From: Sphingobium sp. MI1205
GTDB lineage: Bacteria; Pseudomonadota; Alphaproteobacteria; Sphingomonadales; Sphingomonadaceae
Assembly: GCF_001563285.1 (NCBI RefSeq)
Contig: NZ_CP005188.1
Span: forward strand, 2,795,501 to 2,859,500
Length of the DNA stretch: 64,000 nucleotides
Direction of reading: 5' to 3'
In this document: one piece after another, positions 33,887 through 42,371 of the stretch
Layout: every line of letters begins with the position of its first letter
Numbering within the stretch: the stretch's first letter is position 1
Made by a program: the position numbers and the translations under genes
Notes under the pieces: generated by a model
What the model was told of the DNA's origin: nothing
Databases searched by the model: none
The model's input: the letters and a program-made list of their open reading frames with translations, nothing else

Positions 33887-35335
33887 CTATTTCTTCATGA
33901 AATTCTGAAATCCGGGGGGCAGGTTGGGCATGTTGCCGCCCAGCCCCGGCAGGCCCTGCGGAGGCGCGCCGCCCCCGCCCAGCATGCCGTCCAGCCCGCC
34001 GCCGGTGAACATCTTGGCCAGCCCTTTCAGGCCGCCCATCTTGCGGATCTTCTTCATCGCCGTTTCCATCTCCTGATGCATTTTCAGGAGCTTGTTGACT
34101 TCCTGCACGGTGCGGCCGGAACCCTTGGCGATGCGGATCTTGCGCTTGGCGTTGATGAGCGCGGGCTTTTCGCGCTCCTTGGGCGTCATCGACCCGATCA
34201 TCGCGTCCAGATGCACCAGCGTCTTGTCGTTCGCGCCGCTGTTGGCCATCGCCGCCTGCGCCTTTTTCAGGCCCGGCAACATGCCCGCCAGCGCGCCAAG
34301 GCCGCCCATGCGGCGCATCTGGTTCAGCTGGCTGCGCAGGTCGTTCATGTCGAACTGACCCTTCGCCATTTTCTTGGCGAGTTTGTCGGCTTCCTCCGCG
34401 TCGATCGTCTCGGCGGCGCGTTCGACCAGCGACACGACGTCGCCCATGCCAAGAATGCGCTGCGCCACGCGGGCGGGATGAAACTGCTCGATCGCGTCCA
34501 GCTTTTCGCCGGTGCCCGCGAACTTGATCGGGCGGCCAGTCACCGCGCGCATCGACAGCGCCGCGCCGCCGCGCGCATCGCCGTCCATGCGGGTCAGCAC
34601 CACGCCGGTCAGCGGCACCTGAGCGGTGAAGCTGCTCGCCACGTTCACCGCGTCCTGGCCGGTCAGCGAATCGACGACGAGCAGGATTTCAGCCGGATCG
34701 GAAACGTCGGCGACCGCCTTCATCTCGTCCATCAGCGCCTGATCGACATGCAGGCGGCCCGCGGTGTCGAGCATGACGACGTCGAAGCCCTGGAGCTTCG
34801 CGGCCTGCAACGCGCGCCTGGCGATCTCGACCGGCTGCTGGCCCGGCACGATCGGCAGCGTCGCCACATCGGCCTGGGTGCCCAGCACCGCCAACTGCTC
34901 CTGCGCGGCGGGACGCTGGACGTCGAGCGACGCCATCAGCACCTTCTTGCGCTCTTTTTCCTTGAGGCGCTTGGCGATCTTGGCGGTGGAGGTGGTCTTG
35001 CCAGACCCCTGCAGGCCGACCATCATGATGACGGCGGGCGGGGAGACGTCGATCATCAGGTCGGACGTTTCCGACCCCAGCGTTTCGGTGAGCGTGTCGC
35101 TGACGATCTTGACGACCATCTGGCCGGGCGTGACCGACCGCAGCACATCGCTGCCGACCGCGCGCTCCGTTGCCTGCTCGACGAACTGGCGCACGACGGG
35201 AAGGGCGACGTCTGCTTCAAGCAGCGCGATTCGCACCTCGCGCATCGCGGCGCGGACATCGTCCTCCGTAAGCGCACCGCGCCCACGCAGTTTGTCGAAT
35301 ACCCCACTCAGACGATCGCTTAGCGAATCGAACAT
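33887..35335 (-). CDS. ffh: Signal recognition particle GTPase
   Basis: 482 residues. N and G domains with GLQGSGKTTSTAK (107-119), DVQRPAAQEQL, LDTAGRLHVD, LTRMDGDARGGAAL, then the Met-rich M domain (MNDLRSQLNQMRRMGGLGALAGMLPG) with the RNA-binding helix-turn and a Gly/Pro-rich tail. ATG 35335 is preceded by AGGTGA; a GTG two codons earlier is less likely. It targets membrane proteins with FtsY, which is encoded 3 kb away on the other strand. No 4.5S RNA gene was found nearby. Confidence 0.97.
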   Translation of the reverse strand: MFDSLSDRLSGVFDKLRGRGALTEDDVRAAMREVRIALLEADVALPVVRQFVEQATERAVGSDVLRSVTPGQMVVKIVSDTLTETLGSETSDLMIDVSPPAVIMMVGLQGSGKTTSTAKIAKRLKEKERKKVLMASLDVQRPAAQEQLAVLGTQADVATLPIVPGQQPVEIARRALQAAKLQGFDVVMLDTAGRLHVDQALMDEMKAVADVSDPAEILLVVDSLTGQDAVNVASSFTAQVPLTGVVLTRMDGDARGGAALSMRAVTGRPIKFAGTGEKLDAIEQFHPARVAQRILGMGDVVSLVERAAETIDAEEADKLAKKMAKGQFDMNDLRSQLNQMRRMGGLGALAGMLPGLKKAQAAMANSGANDKTLVHLDAMIGSMTPKEREKPALINAKRKIRIAKGSGRTVQEVNKLLKMHQEMETAMKKIRKMGGLKGLAKMFTGGGLDGMLGGGGAPPQGLPGLGGNMPNLPPGFQNFMKK

Positions 35336-35341
35336 TATCAC

Positions 35342-35521
35342 CTCATTTGGGCCGGAAAGACCCGGAAATACTGCCTATCCCGCCAAACGACAAAATCGCC
35401 GGCGGGCGAAAACTCGCCGGCCAGCGTCCATCCGGTGCCCCTGTCGAGCGCCATGGATTTGCCAGGATTCAGACGGCGGACCGTCCGATTGCAGGGCGCC
35501 TTTAGCGCAAGGAGGACCGGG
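35342..35521. other. Spacer between ffh and the peroxidase gene
   Basis: Contains the ffh promoter region and one hairpin-forming stretch at 35398-35421 (CGCCGGCG with CGCCGGC). I see no gene in it. Confidence 0.5.
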
Positions 35522-35563
35522 ATGCAACGGGAACAGGCGGCTGTCGGCGCGCCAGACGGCTGA
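35522..35563 (+). CDS. Possible 13-codon leader peptide
   Basis: ATG 35522 follows a full AGGAGG site (35510-35515) with six-base spacing and opens a frame MQREQAAVGAPDG ending in TGA 35561-35563. It lies 60 bases upstream of the glutathione peroxidase ATG. Strong ribosome site and short frame suggest a translated leader, but composition gives no regulatory clue and chance occurrence is possible. Confidence 0.25.
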   Translation: MQREQAAVGAPDG

Positions 35564-35623
35564 CCATTGACGAATTGGTCACCACTATTCGCTATTGGGC
35601 GGCGCCATCAAACAAAGGGCAGG

Positions 35624-36115
35624 ATGCTTTTGACTACTTTATCGGACTTTTGGGCGGTAGATATCAACGAAGCCCCCACGCCGCTGTCGCGCTTTGCCGG
35701 ACAAGTCGTACTGGTGGTGAACACAGCCAGCAAATGCATCTTCACCTCGCAGTATGACGGCCTGCAGCAGCTTTATGCAGATTATGGAAATGCGGGTTTT
35801 GTCGTGCTGGGCTTCCCATGCAACCAGTTCTTCAAGCAGGAGCCAGGCGCCGCCGCGGATATCCAGGCCATGTGCACCAACGAATATCGGGTCAGCTTTC
35901 CGATGTTCCAGAAGATCGACGTCAATGGACCGCAAGCGCATCCCCTCTATATGTGGTTGAAGGCGGCTGCGCCCGGCATCATGGGCAGCAATGCAGTGAA
36001 ATGGAACTTCACCAAGTTCCTGATCGATCGGTCGGGCAAGCCCGTCGTGCGTTACGCCCCCACAATGGCTCCTGCCAATATCGCCCCGACCATCGAGCGC
36101 CTGCTCAAACGGTAG
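35624..36115 (+). CDS. Glutathione/thioredoxin peroxidase (GPx family)
   Basis: 163 residues. Cysteine GPx: peroxidatic Cys38 in VNTASKCIFTSQY, Gln68 in GFPCNQF, Trp127 in KWNFTKFL. A second cysteine, Cys84 in QAMCTNEYRVSFP, sits where thioredoxin-dependent GPx enzymes carry the resolving Cys, so thioredoxin is the probable electron donor. No signal peptide. Start chosen at ATG 35624 after AGGGCAGG. Confidence 0.9.
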   Translation: MLLTTLSDFWAVDINEAPTPLSRFAGQVVLVVNTASKCIFTSQYDGLQQLYADYGNAGFVVLGFPCNQFFKQEPGAAADIQAMCTNEYRVSFPMFQKIDVNGPQAHPLYMWLKAAAPGIMGSNAVKWNFTKFLIDRSGKPVVRYAPTMAPANIAPTIERLLKR

Positions 36116-36169
36116 CCTGGCCCGCGAAAGCAGGCATACAGGCTGGCCTTTTGCCCGCATAATCCCTAC

Positions 36170-36982
36170 ATGCGCGCCCTTATGGGCCGTTTTTCCAAAA
36201 TGCACGGATTGGGCAATGACTTTGTCGTGATCGACGCGCGGGATGGCGATGTCGCGATGACGCAGGCGCGCGCGCAGGCGATTGCCGACCGCCATGCCGG
36301 GATCGGGTGCGACCAGTTGATCCTGATCGGCCGGTCGGATCGCGCCGATGTGTCGATGCGCATCTTCAACAGCGACGGCGGCGAAGTGGAAGCCTGCGGC
36401 AATGCCACGCGCTGCGTGCCCCTGTTCGTCGGGCGCGACGTGCTGATCGAGACGAAGGCGGGCCTGCTGGACGCAAAAGGCGTGGATGGCGGCGCGAGCG
36501 TCGACATGGGCGCGCCCCGGCTGGAATGGGACGCCATCCCCCTCGCCTACGCCATGGATACGCTGGCCATGCCGGTGAGCTGGGAGGATCTGCCCGCACC
36601 CGCCGCAGTCAATGTCGGCAACCCGCATGTCATCTTCTTCTGCGACGACCTGGATGCAGTGGATATCGAGCGGTTGGGGCCGATGATCGAGACCGATCCG
36701 CTTTTCCCGGCGCGGGTGAATGTGAATTTCGCGCAGGTCGTCGGTGACAATCAAATCCGCCTGATCGTGTGGGAACGCGGCGCTGGCCTGACGCGCGCCT
36801 GCGGCACAGGCGCTTGCGCGACCGCTGTGGCCGCCGTGCGGCGCAAGCTGGTGAGCGGTCCCACCCGCGTCACCCTGCCCGGCGGCGATCTGGTGATCGA
36901 CTGGACGCCGGGGGGCCATATCCTGATGACCGGGCCTGCCACCCATGTCTTTGATGGCGAGGCTGACTGGGCCCGCTTTTGA
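36170..36982 (+). CDS. dapF: Diaminopimelate epimerase
   Basis: 270 residues. Interconverts LL- and meso-diaminopimelate for lysine and peptidoglycan. Catalytic cysteines are in EACGNATR (Cys76) and RACGTGACAT (Cys211). Conserved MHGLGNDFVVID and NVGNPHVIFF also visible. The stop is two bases from the mtaB ATG; dapF-mtaB-ftsY is a common alphaproteobacterial operon. Confidence 0.97.
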   Translation: MRALMGRFSKMHGLGNDFVVIDARDGDVAMTQARAQAIADRHAGIGCDQLILIGRSDRADVSMRIFNSDGGEVEACGNATRCVPLFVGRDVLIETKAGLLDAKGVDGGASVDMGAPRLEWDAIPLAYAMDTLAMPVSWEDLPAPAAVNVGNPHVIFFCDDLDAVDIERLGPMIETDPLFPARVNVNFAQVVGDNQIRLIVWERGAGLTRACGTGACATAVAAVRRKLVSGPTRVTLPGGDLVIDWTPGGHILMTGPATHVFDGEADWARF

Positions 36983-36984
36983 CG

Positions 36985-38364
36985 ATGAGTGGCCCGCAGA
37001 TCATCACCCTGGGCTGCCGCCTCAACATCGCGGAAAGCGAGGCGATCCGCGAGATGGCGGGCGATCAGGATGACCTGATCGTCGTCAACAGTTGCGCGGT
37101 CACGGCAGAGGCGGTGCGGCAGACGCGCCAGGCGATCAGGCGGGCGCGGCGCGAGCGACCCGACGCGCGAATCATGGTGACGGGTTGCGCGGCGCAGACC
37201 GAGCCGGAGACCTTCGCGGCGATGGCGGAGGTCGACGCGGTGATCGGCAACCGGGAGAAGATGGAAGCCCGTCACTATTCGTCGTCGCGGCGGACGGCGG
37301 GATCTGCCGCCATGGGGTGCGGGGTGGGGAATGAGACCCCAGCTTTCGCTGGGGTGACGGATGACGTTGCCGGGGTGGCGGATTATGGCGCGGCCGGAGT
37401 GGCGAACGGCCTTGAGGTGACGGACAAGGTCCGCGTGTCCGATATCATGGCGGTGCGCGAAACCGCGCCGCACATGGCGAGCGCCTTTGCCGAACATGCC
37501 CGCGCCTTTCTGGAGGTGCAGAATGGGTGCGACCATCGCTGCACCTTCTGCATCATCCCCTATGGCCGGGGAAACAGCCGATCCGTCCCGGCAGGCGCGG
37601 TGATCGAGAAGGCCCGCGAGCTGGTCGATGCGGGCTATCGGGAAATCGTGCTGACCGGCGTGGATGTCACGAGCTACGGTCCCGACCTGCCCGGCGCGCC
37701 GTCGCTCGGCCTGCTGATCGAGCGGCTGATGAAGGCCGTGCCGGACCTGCCGCGCCTGCGCCTTTCCTCCCTCGACAGCGTCGAGATAGACGAACGGCTG
37801 TTCGACCTGCTGGCGCACGAGCCGCGCATGATGCCGCATCTGCACCTGTCGCTACAGGCTGGCGATGACATGATCCTCAAGCGCATGAAGCGCCGCCATG
37901 GCAGGGCCGACGCCATCGGCATCGTCGAAAGGCTGAAAGCTGCGCGGCCGGCGATCAGCATCGGCGCGGACATTATCGCCGGGTTCCCGACCGAAGATGA
38001 GACGATGTTCGAAAACAGCCTGAAGCTGGTCGAGCAGTGCGACATCGTCCACGGCCATATCTTCCCCTATTCGCCGCGTCAGGGCACGCCCGCCGCGCGC
38101 ATGCCGCAGGTCGATCGCGCCATCATCAAATCCCGCGCCGCCCGCCTGCGCGCAGCGTGCGAGGCGCAGCGGCAGAACTGGCTCCGGGGCCTGATCGGAT
38201 CATCGCAGTCGGTGCTGGTCGAGCGTAACGCGACGACCGGCCATGCCGAAAATTTCGCCCCGGTTCGCTTCGCCGCGCCGCAATCCCCCTCCTCCATCAT
38301 CCGCGCGCGCATCACGGCGCTTGAGAATGGCGTCCTGATCGCGCAAGAGGCGGCTGATGACTGA
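36985..38364 (+). CDS. mtaB: tRNA t6A37 methylthiotransferase MtaB, with in-frame repeat insertion
   Basis: Radical SAM enzyme making ms2t6A37 in tRNA. From ATG 36985, 459 residues. N-terminal cluster cysteines Cys11, Cys37, Cys68; radical SAM motif Cys182-x3-Cys186-x2-Cys189 (GCDHRCTFC); TRAM-like end. Between EVDAVIGNREKMEAR (about residue 94) and RVSDIMAVRETAPHM (about 152) lies some 55 residues of low-complexity sequence, where I expect only a short link. It includes NETPAFAGVTDD, the translation of a CGTCA-family palindrome. The reading frame stays open, so the enzyme may tolerate it. The end overlaps ftsY by eight bases. Confidence 0.93.
   Translation: MSGPQIITLGCRLNIAESEAIREMAGDQDDLIVVNSCAVTAEAVRQTRQAIRRARRERPDARIMVTGCAAQTEPETFAAMAEVDAVIGNREKMEARHYSSSRRTAGSAAMGCGVGNETPAFAGVTDDVAGVADYGAAGVANGLEVTDKVRVSDIMAVRETAPHMASAFAEHARAFLEVQNGCDHRCTFCIIPYGRGNSRSVPAGAVIEKARELVDAGYREIVLTGVDVTSYGPDLPGAPSLGLLIERLMKAVPDLPRLRLSSLDSVEIDERLFDLLAHEPRMMPHLHLSLQAGDDMILKRMKRRHGRADAIGIVERLKAARPAISIGADIIAGFPTEDETMFENSLKLVEQCDIVHGHIFPYSPRQGTPAARMPQVDRAIIKSRAARLRAACEAQRQNWLRGLIGSSQSVLVERNATTGHAENFAPVRFAAPQSPSSIIRARITALENGVLIAQEAADD
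37271..37360. repeat. CGTCA-family repeat inserted inside mtaB
   Basis: On the minus strand it reads ccgtcaccccagc-gaaa-gctggggtctcatt at one end and gatcccgccgtcc...tagtgacg at the other, similar in design to the intergenic elements at 33825-33885 and 39305-39387. The clearest palindrome, accccagc and gctggggt, is at 37336-37355. It keeps the mtaB frame. Confidence 0.7.
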
Positions 38365-39295
38365 ACCCGGCAACAGCTGGCGCGACCGCCTGTTCGGCGG
38401 ACTGAAGCGCACATCCGACAAGCTCGGCGAGAATCTGACCGGCCTTTTCTCCAAGGCCGCGCTCGACGACCAGACATTGGACGAGATCGAGGAGGCGCTG
38501 ATCGTCAGCGACCTTGGCCCCGCCATGGCCGCCCGCGTGCGCGACCGCCTGTCCGAAGGTCGCTACAATCGCGAACTGACCGAGGAATATCTGCGCGAGA
38601 TCATCGCGGAGGAAATCGAGAAGGTGCTGGCCCCGGTGGCCCGGCCGCTGGAAATCGAAGCCTTTCCGCGTCCGCAGGTCATACTGGTCATCGGCGTCAA
38701 CGGTTCGGGCAAGACCACCACCATCGCCAAGCTCGCCAACCTGCTGCTGGAGCAGGATTATGGCGTGATGCTGGCGGCGGGCGACACGTTCCGCGCGGCG
38801 GCGATCGGGCAGCTGAAGGTCTGGGCCGAGCGGCTGGGCATCCCCATCGTCGCGGGCAAGGAAGGCGGCGACGCGGCGGGCATCGTGTTCGACGCGGTCA
38901 AGCAGGCGACGGAAACGGGCATCGACGTGCTGATCGTCGATACGGCGGGGCGGCTTCAGAACAAGACCGAGTTGATGGACGAGCTGGCGAAGATCCGCCG
39001 CGTGCTTGGCCGGTTGAACCCGGCGGCCCCGCATGACGTTGTTCTGGTGCTGGATGCCACCACGGGACAGAATGCGTTGAGCCAGATCGAGGTTTTCAAG
39101 GAAGTCGCGCAGGTGACGGGGCTGGTCATGACCAAGCTGGACGGCACGGCGCGCGGCGGCGTTCTGGTCGCGGCGGCGGAGAAATACCGCCTGCCCATCC
39201 ATGCCATCGGCGTGGGCGAGAAGATCGAGGATTTGCGGCCCTTCGACGCTCGCGACATGGCGCGGGCGATCGCGGGGACGGCCTATGCGCGCTGA
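38357..39295 (+). CDS. ftsY: Signal recognition particle receptor
   Basis: 312 residues, a short FtsY without the long acidic A domain. NG GTPase with GVNGSGKTTT (113-122), AAGDTFRAAAIGQLKVWAE, IVDTAGRLQNK, LVLDATTGQNA and VMTKLDGTARGG. It works with Ffh at the membrane. It overlaps the mtaB end by eight bases. Confidence 0.97.
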   Translation: MTEPGNSWRDRLFGGLKRTSDKLGENLTGLFSKAALDDQTLDEIEEALIVSDLGPAMAARVRDRLSEGRYNRELTEEYLREIIAEEIEKVLAPVARPLEIEAFPRPQVILVIGVNGSGKTTTIAKLANLLLEQDYGVMLAAGDTFRAAAIGQLKVWAERLGIPIVAGKEGGDAAGIVFDAVKQATETGIDVLIVDTAGRLQNKTELMDELAKIRRVLGRLNPAAPHDVVLVLDATTGQNALSQIEVFKEVAQVTGLVMTKLDGTARGGVLVAAAEKYRLPIHAIGVGEKIEDLRPFDARDMARAIAGTAYAR

Positions 39296-39304
39296 ATCCA
39301 TTTT

Positions 39305-39387
39305 CGTCGCCCCGATGGAAACCGGGGCCTTGTGCCTGTCTGGCACTGTCCTGCCGCACGAGATTCCGGTTCGCGCCGGGATGACGG
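39305..39387. repeat. Composite palindrome downstream of ftsY
   Basis: Minus-strand reading: cgtcatcccggcg-cgaa-ccggaatctcg, spacer, then caaggccccggtttccatcggggcgacg. Same layout as the elements at 21002 and 33825. It fills most of the ftsY-yciB spacer. Confidence 0.75.
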
Positions 39388-39398
39388 AGTAAATTCAT

Positions 39399-40046
39399 AT
39401 GGCCGACACCAAGCCCGCCCATGGCGGCAATCTCAGCCTCGCGCTCGATTTCGGCCCGCTGCTGGTCTTTTTCCTGACCTACAAGGGCGTCGGCTGGATA
39501 TGGGGCGGCGGCAATCCGATCACCGCCATGTCGATCGGCACCGCCGCCTTCATGGCCGCGATCATCATCGCCGTCATCATTTCCAAGGTAAAGCTGGGCC
39601 GCGTGTCGCCGATGCTGTGGCTTTCGGCGATGCTGATCCTGTTTTTCGGCGGCCTTACCATCTATTTCCACGACCAGCGGTTCATTCAGATCAAGCCGAC
39701 GATCATCTACAGCTTCTTCGCGCTGATGCTGTTTGGCGGGCTGATGCGCGGCAAGGCGCTGCTCAAATATCTGTTGCAGGCGGCCTATGACGGACTGAGC
39801 GACGAAGGCTGGCGCAAGCTGTCGCGCAACTGGGCCATATTCTTCGTCGGCATGGCCATCGCCAATGAGGCTATGCGCCGGTCGATGAGCTTCGACGCGT
39901 GGCTGGCGATCAAGGTGTGGGGCGTGACGGTCGTGTCGGTCGTCTTTGCCGCCGCGAACATTCCCATGCTGATGCGGCACGGGCTTGCGCTGGGCAACAA
40001 GCTCGACAGCGAGGAAATCGGCGAAACGACCCCGCCGCAGGGCTAG
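39399..40046 (+). CDS. yciB: Inner membrane septation protein A
   Basis: 215 residues with five to six membrane helices. IspZ/YciB pattern: LALDFGPLLVFFLTYK at the N-terminus, FHDQRFIQIKPTIIYSFFALMLFGG and GWRKLSRNWAIFFVGMAIANE. Known to influence cell envelope and division in other bacteria. It starts 11 bases after the repeat. Confidence 0.92.
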   Translation: MADTKPAHGGNLSLALDFGPLLVFFLTYKGVGWIWGGGNPITAMSIGTAAFMAAIIIAVIISKVKLGRVSPMLWLSAMLILFFGGLTIYFHDQRFIQIKPTIIYSFFALMLFGGLMRGKALLKYLLQAAYDGLSDEGWRKLSRNWAIFFVGMAIANEAMRRSMSFDAWLAIKVWGVTVVSVVFAAANIPMLMRHGLALGNKLDSEEIGETTPPQG

Positions 40047-40090
40047 GCGGGCGAAGCTGGGACGCGCCCGACCCCGCCCGCATGCGAAGT

Positions 40091-40654
40091 TCAGCCGCCG
40101 TTGAAGTTGATCATGCAATACAGCATCGGCAGCGAGAGCAGCGTGTTGGTGCGCGAAAAGATCATCGCGGTGGTCGCAGCCTTTGCCTTTGCCGCGTCTT
40201 CGGCGGGCACGATCCCCAGCGCCTTCTTCTGGTTCGGCCAGATGATGAACCAGACGTTGAAGGCCATGATCAGGGCCAGCCACATGCCAATGCCGATCAG
40301 CACGAAGCCGGGCGTCAAGGTCAGCGATTCCACCAGATAAGCGCTGCGCCATGCGATGATGACGCCGGTCAGCACCGTCAACGCCGCGCCCCAGCGAAAG
40401 AAGAAAAGAGCGGACGGCGCGATGAATTTCGACACGCCCGGCTTCAGTTCCGCCGGCACTTTGGGCATCGTCGGGATCTGGACGAAGTTGAAATAATAAA
40501 GCAGGCCGATCCAGGTGACGCCAAAGAACAGGTGCAGCCAGCGAAGGATCGCCTGTTCCGGGATCGTGTTGGCGGGAACCGCGAAAATTACCACCAGTGA
40601 CAGCACCAGCCCCGCGGCCAGCACAAGATGCAGATTACCGAAGAATTTTGCCAT
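40091..40654 (-). CDS. PuuD-like urate oxidase N-terminal domain membrane protein
   Basis: 187 residues with about five membrane helices. FGNLHLVLAAGLVLSLVVIF, RWLHLFFGVTWIGLLYYFNFVQIPTM and AFNVWFIIWPNQKKALG match the membrane part of PuuD-type urate hydroxylase. The cytochrome c domain of full PuuD is absent, and no purine genes are near. Stand-alone versions are common in sphingomonads and their role is unproven. ATG 40654 follows GGTAGGAT. Confidence 0.75.
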   Translation of the reverse strand: MAKFFGNLHLVLAAGLVLSLVVIFAVPANTIPEQAILRWLHLFFGVTWIGLLYYFNFVQIPTMPKVPAELKPGVSKFIAPSALFFFRWGAALTVLTGVIIAWRSAYLVESLTLTPGFVLIGIGMWLALIMAFNVWFIIWPNQKKALGIVPAEDAAKAKAATTAMIFSRTNTLLSLPMLYCMINFNGG

Positions 40655-40700
40655 TGATCCTACCCCCATGTCCGGCGACCGCTTGCGGGTTGCCTGACCG

Positions 40701-40718
40701 ATGATGCTAGGTCATCAT
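40701..40718. promoter_or_regulatory. Inverted repeat in the puuD-like/sodB spacer
   Basis: ATGATG, six bases, CATCAT. It is placed 47 bases upstream of the minus-strand gene and 146 upstream of sodB. It could be an operator for either; no regulator is identified. Confidence 0.3.
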
Positions 40719-40863
40719 TTCGCACCTGTCACATGGATATTTCCGTGCGTTTAAAAGAAAATATCGTGTTTTCTGCGGTGCAATAAGACTGCTAGGGGCA
40801 GGGAGCCTTCCGGCCGCACCCTCGTTATGCGGCCATCCATCCAAGAACCCGAGGAGTTCCGAC

Positions 40864-41475
40864 ATGGCCTTTGTTCTGCCTGACCTTCCCTATGCCAAGG
40901 ACGCCTTTGGCGACATTCTTTCCGCCGAAACCTTCGACTATCATCATGGCAAGCACCACAATGCCTATGTGACGAAGGCCAATGAACTGGTCGCCGCCGA
41001 TCCCGCCTTGCAGGGCAAGTCGCTGGTCGAACTGATCAAGACCAGCAAGGGCGGGCTGTTCAACCAGGTTGGCCAGATCTGGAACCACACATTCTACTGG
41101 CTGTCGCTCTCACCCGAAAAGAAGCAGCCGAGCGGCACGCTGCTCAACCTCATCAATGAGGGCTTCGGCTCTGTCGATGGGTTGATCGAAAAGCTGAAGG
41201 CCGAGGCCGTGGGGCACTTCGCCAGCGGCTGGGCCGCGCTGATCCTGAAGGACGGCAAGCTGGAAGTGACCAGCTATCATGACGCCGATACCCCCGTCGC
41301 GCATGGCCATACGCCGCTGATGATCCTCGATGTGTGGGAACATGCCTATTATATCGACTATCGCAACCTGCGCCCCAGCTATGCCGACCGGGTGCTCAAG
41401 GAAGCGATCGACTGGGATTTCGTCGCGCAGAATCTGGACGGCGAAGGCGTGAGCCGCGCCGACCAGCCGGGCTGA
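40864..41475 (+). CDS. sodB: Superoxide dismutase (Fe)
   Basis: 203 residues. Metal ligands His27, His75, Asp156 and His160 are all present (YHHGKHHNAY, WNHTFYW, DVWEHAYYIDY). Gln71 in FNQVGQIWNH is at the iron-type position, so iron is more likely than manganese. No signal peptide, so cytoplasmic. Good GAGGAG site before ATG 40864. Confidence 0.96.
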   Translation: MAFVLPDLPYAKDAFGDILSAETFDYHHGKHHNAYVTKANELVAADPALQGKSLVELIKTSKGGLFNQVGQIWNHTFYWLSLSPEKKQPSGTLLNLINEGFGSVDGLIEKLKAEAVGHFASGWAALILKDGKLEVTSYHDADTPVAHGHTPLMILDVWEHAYYIDYRNLRPSYADRVLKEAIDWDFVAQNLDGEGVSRADQPG

Positions 41476-41481
41476 TCCGTG

Positions 41482-41517
41482 CCGCCGCCCGCCGCCGCAA
41501 ATGTGCGGCGGGCGGCA
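41482..41517 (+). terminator. Strong GC hairpin after sodB
   Basis: GCCGCCCGCCGC and GCGGCGGGCGGC flank a short loop, 6 bases after the sodB stop. An A-rich rather than T-rich stretch follows, so termination strength is unclear. Confidence 0.5.
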
Positions 41518-41599
41518 TCGCTGAAAAAATTCTGCCTCTTTCCCAACGGTTTCTTAACGCGTTTGGCGGACAAGGCTTCCTAAAAAGAGGAAGCGTCGC

Positions 41600-42034
41600 A
41601 TGAACATCGAGCTGTTGCAAAGCCAGCATCACGCGCTTCACGCGTTGGCGGAAAAGCTCCTCCTGGCCGTTGCCGATGATGGCAATCCCCAGCCGCTAGG
41701 CACCTTGCGCTGGCAGTTTGCCCGCGAACTGATGGCGCACCTCGCCCTGGAAGATCACATCTTCTACCCCTCCATGAAGCGGCGACCTGATGATCCACTG
41801 CGCGAAACAGCGGCGCAGTTGCAGGTCGAGGTGGCGCCGCTGGCCCAATTATTTTCCCAATATATGGCGCAGTGGAACGACGACCGGATCGCGCGCGACT
41901 GGCGCAGTTTCTGTCGCGAAACCCGCGACATGATCGAAGCGATCATGCGTCGCATCGACAAGGAAAACCGGCTGCTCAAGGCCCTGTCGACCGAGGCGGC
42001 GCTGAAAGCGCCCCAGATCAGGCGGGCGGGCTGA
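41600..42034 (+). CDS. Hemerythrin-like HHE domain protein
   Basis: 144 residues. Four-helix HHE pattern: LLQSQHHALHALAEKLL, ARELMAHLALEDHIFYPSM and FCRETRDMIEAIMRRIDKENRLL. His and Glu ligands for a di-iron centre are visible, although the last His is not obvious. It may bind oxygen or nitric oxide. Its last 17 bases overlap the convergent ferredoxin gene. Confidence 0.75.
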   Translation: MNIELLQSQHHALHALAEKLLLAVADDGNPQPLGTLRWQFARELMAHLALEDHIFYPSMKRRPDDPLRETAAQLQVEVAPLAQLFSQYMAQWNDDRIARDWRSFCRETRDMIEAIMRRIDKENRLLKALSTEAALKAPQIRRAG

Positions 42035-42371
42035 CGCCACTGTCCGCCGGGGCGAGGCCCAGCATCGCGGCCAGTTCGGCCAGATCAGCGTGCCGCTTGA
42101 CCAGCAGCCAGTCCCGCGACTGCGCACCGTTGACGACCGTCACCGCCCCTTTGGGACAGACGCCCAGGCAGTTGACCTCGATGATGCCTGCGGCTGCCTT
42201 GCGCCCCTTTTTCAGGGAAAGATGCTTGCGCAGAGCCTTGGCCAGCCGCTCGTCACCATCGGGACCAAAGCCCCCGTCGAGCTTTTTTGAGCATTTGCGG
42301 CAGACCAGCACGGCATGGTGCCAGTTGGAGCGGACATGATCCTTCAATCGGCCGCCTCGCGCGGCTTCCAA
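42018..42371 (-). CDS. Thioredoxin-like [2Fe-2S] ferredoxin
   Basis: 117 residues. Cysteines in VCRKCSKK and NCLGVCPKGAV match the thioredoxin-fold 2Fe-2S family. A basic linker (RKHLSLKKGRKAAAG) separates the pairs. The N-terminal codons overlap the end of the J-domain gene by 28 bases on the same strand. Confidence 0.8.
   Translation of the reverse strand: MEAARGGRLKDHVRSNWHHAVLVCRKCSKKLDGGFGPDGDERLAKALRKHLSLKKGRKAAAGIIEVNCLGVCPKGAVTVVNGAQSRDWLLVKRHADLAELAAMLGLAPADSGVSPPA

Noticed and set aside
35342..35623. 4.5S SRP RNA gene next to ffh
   Set aside because: The conserved SRP RNA tetraloop and asymmetric-loop sequence is not present on either strand.
36985..38364. Sequencing error explaining the odd mtaB middle
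   Set aside because: The frame remains open and both flanking domains are intact; an error would break the frame rather than add repeat sequence.
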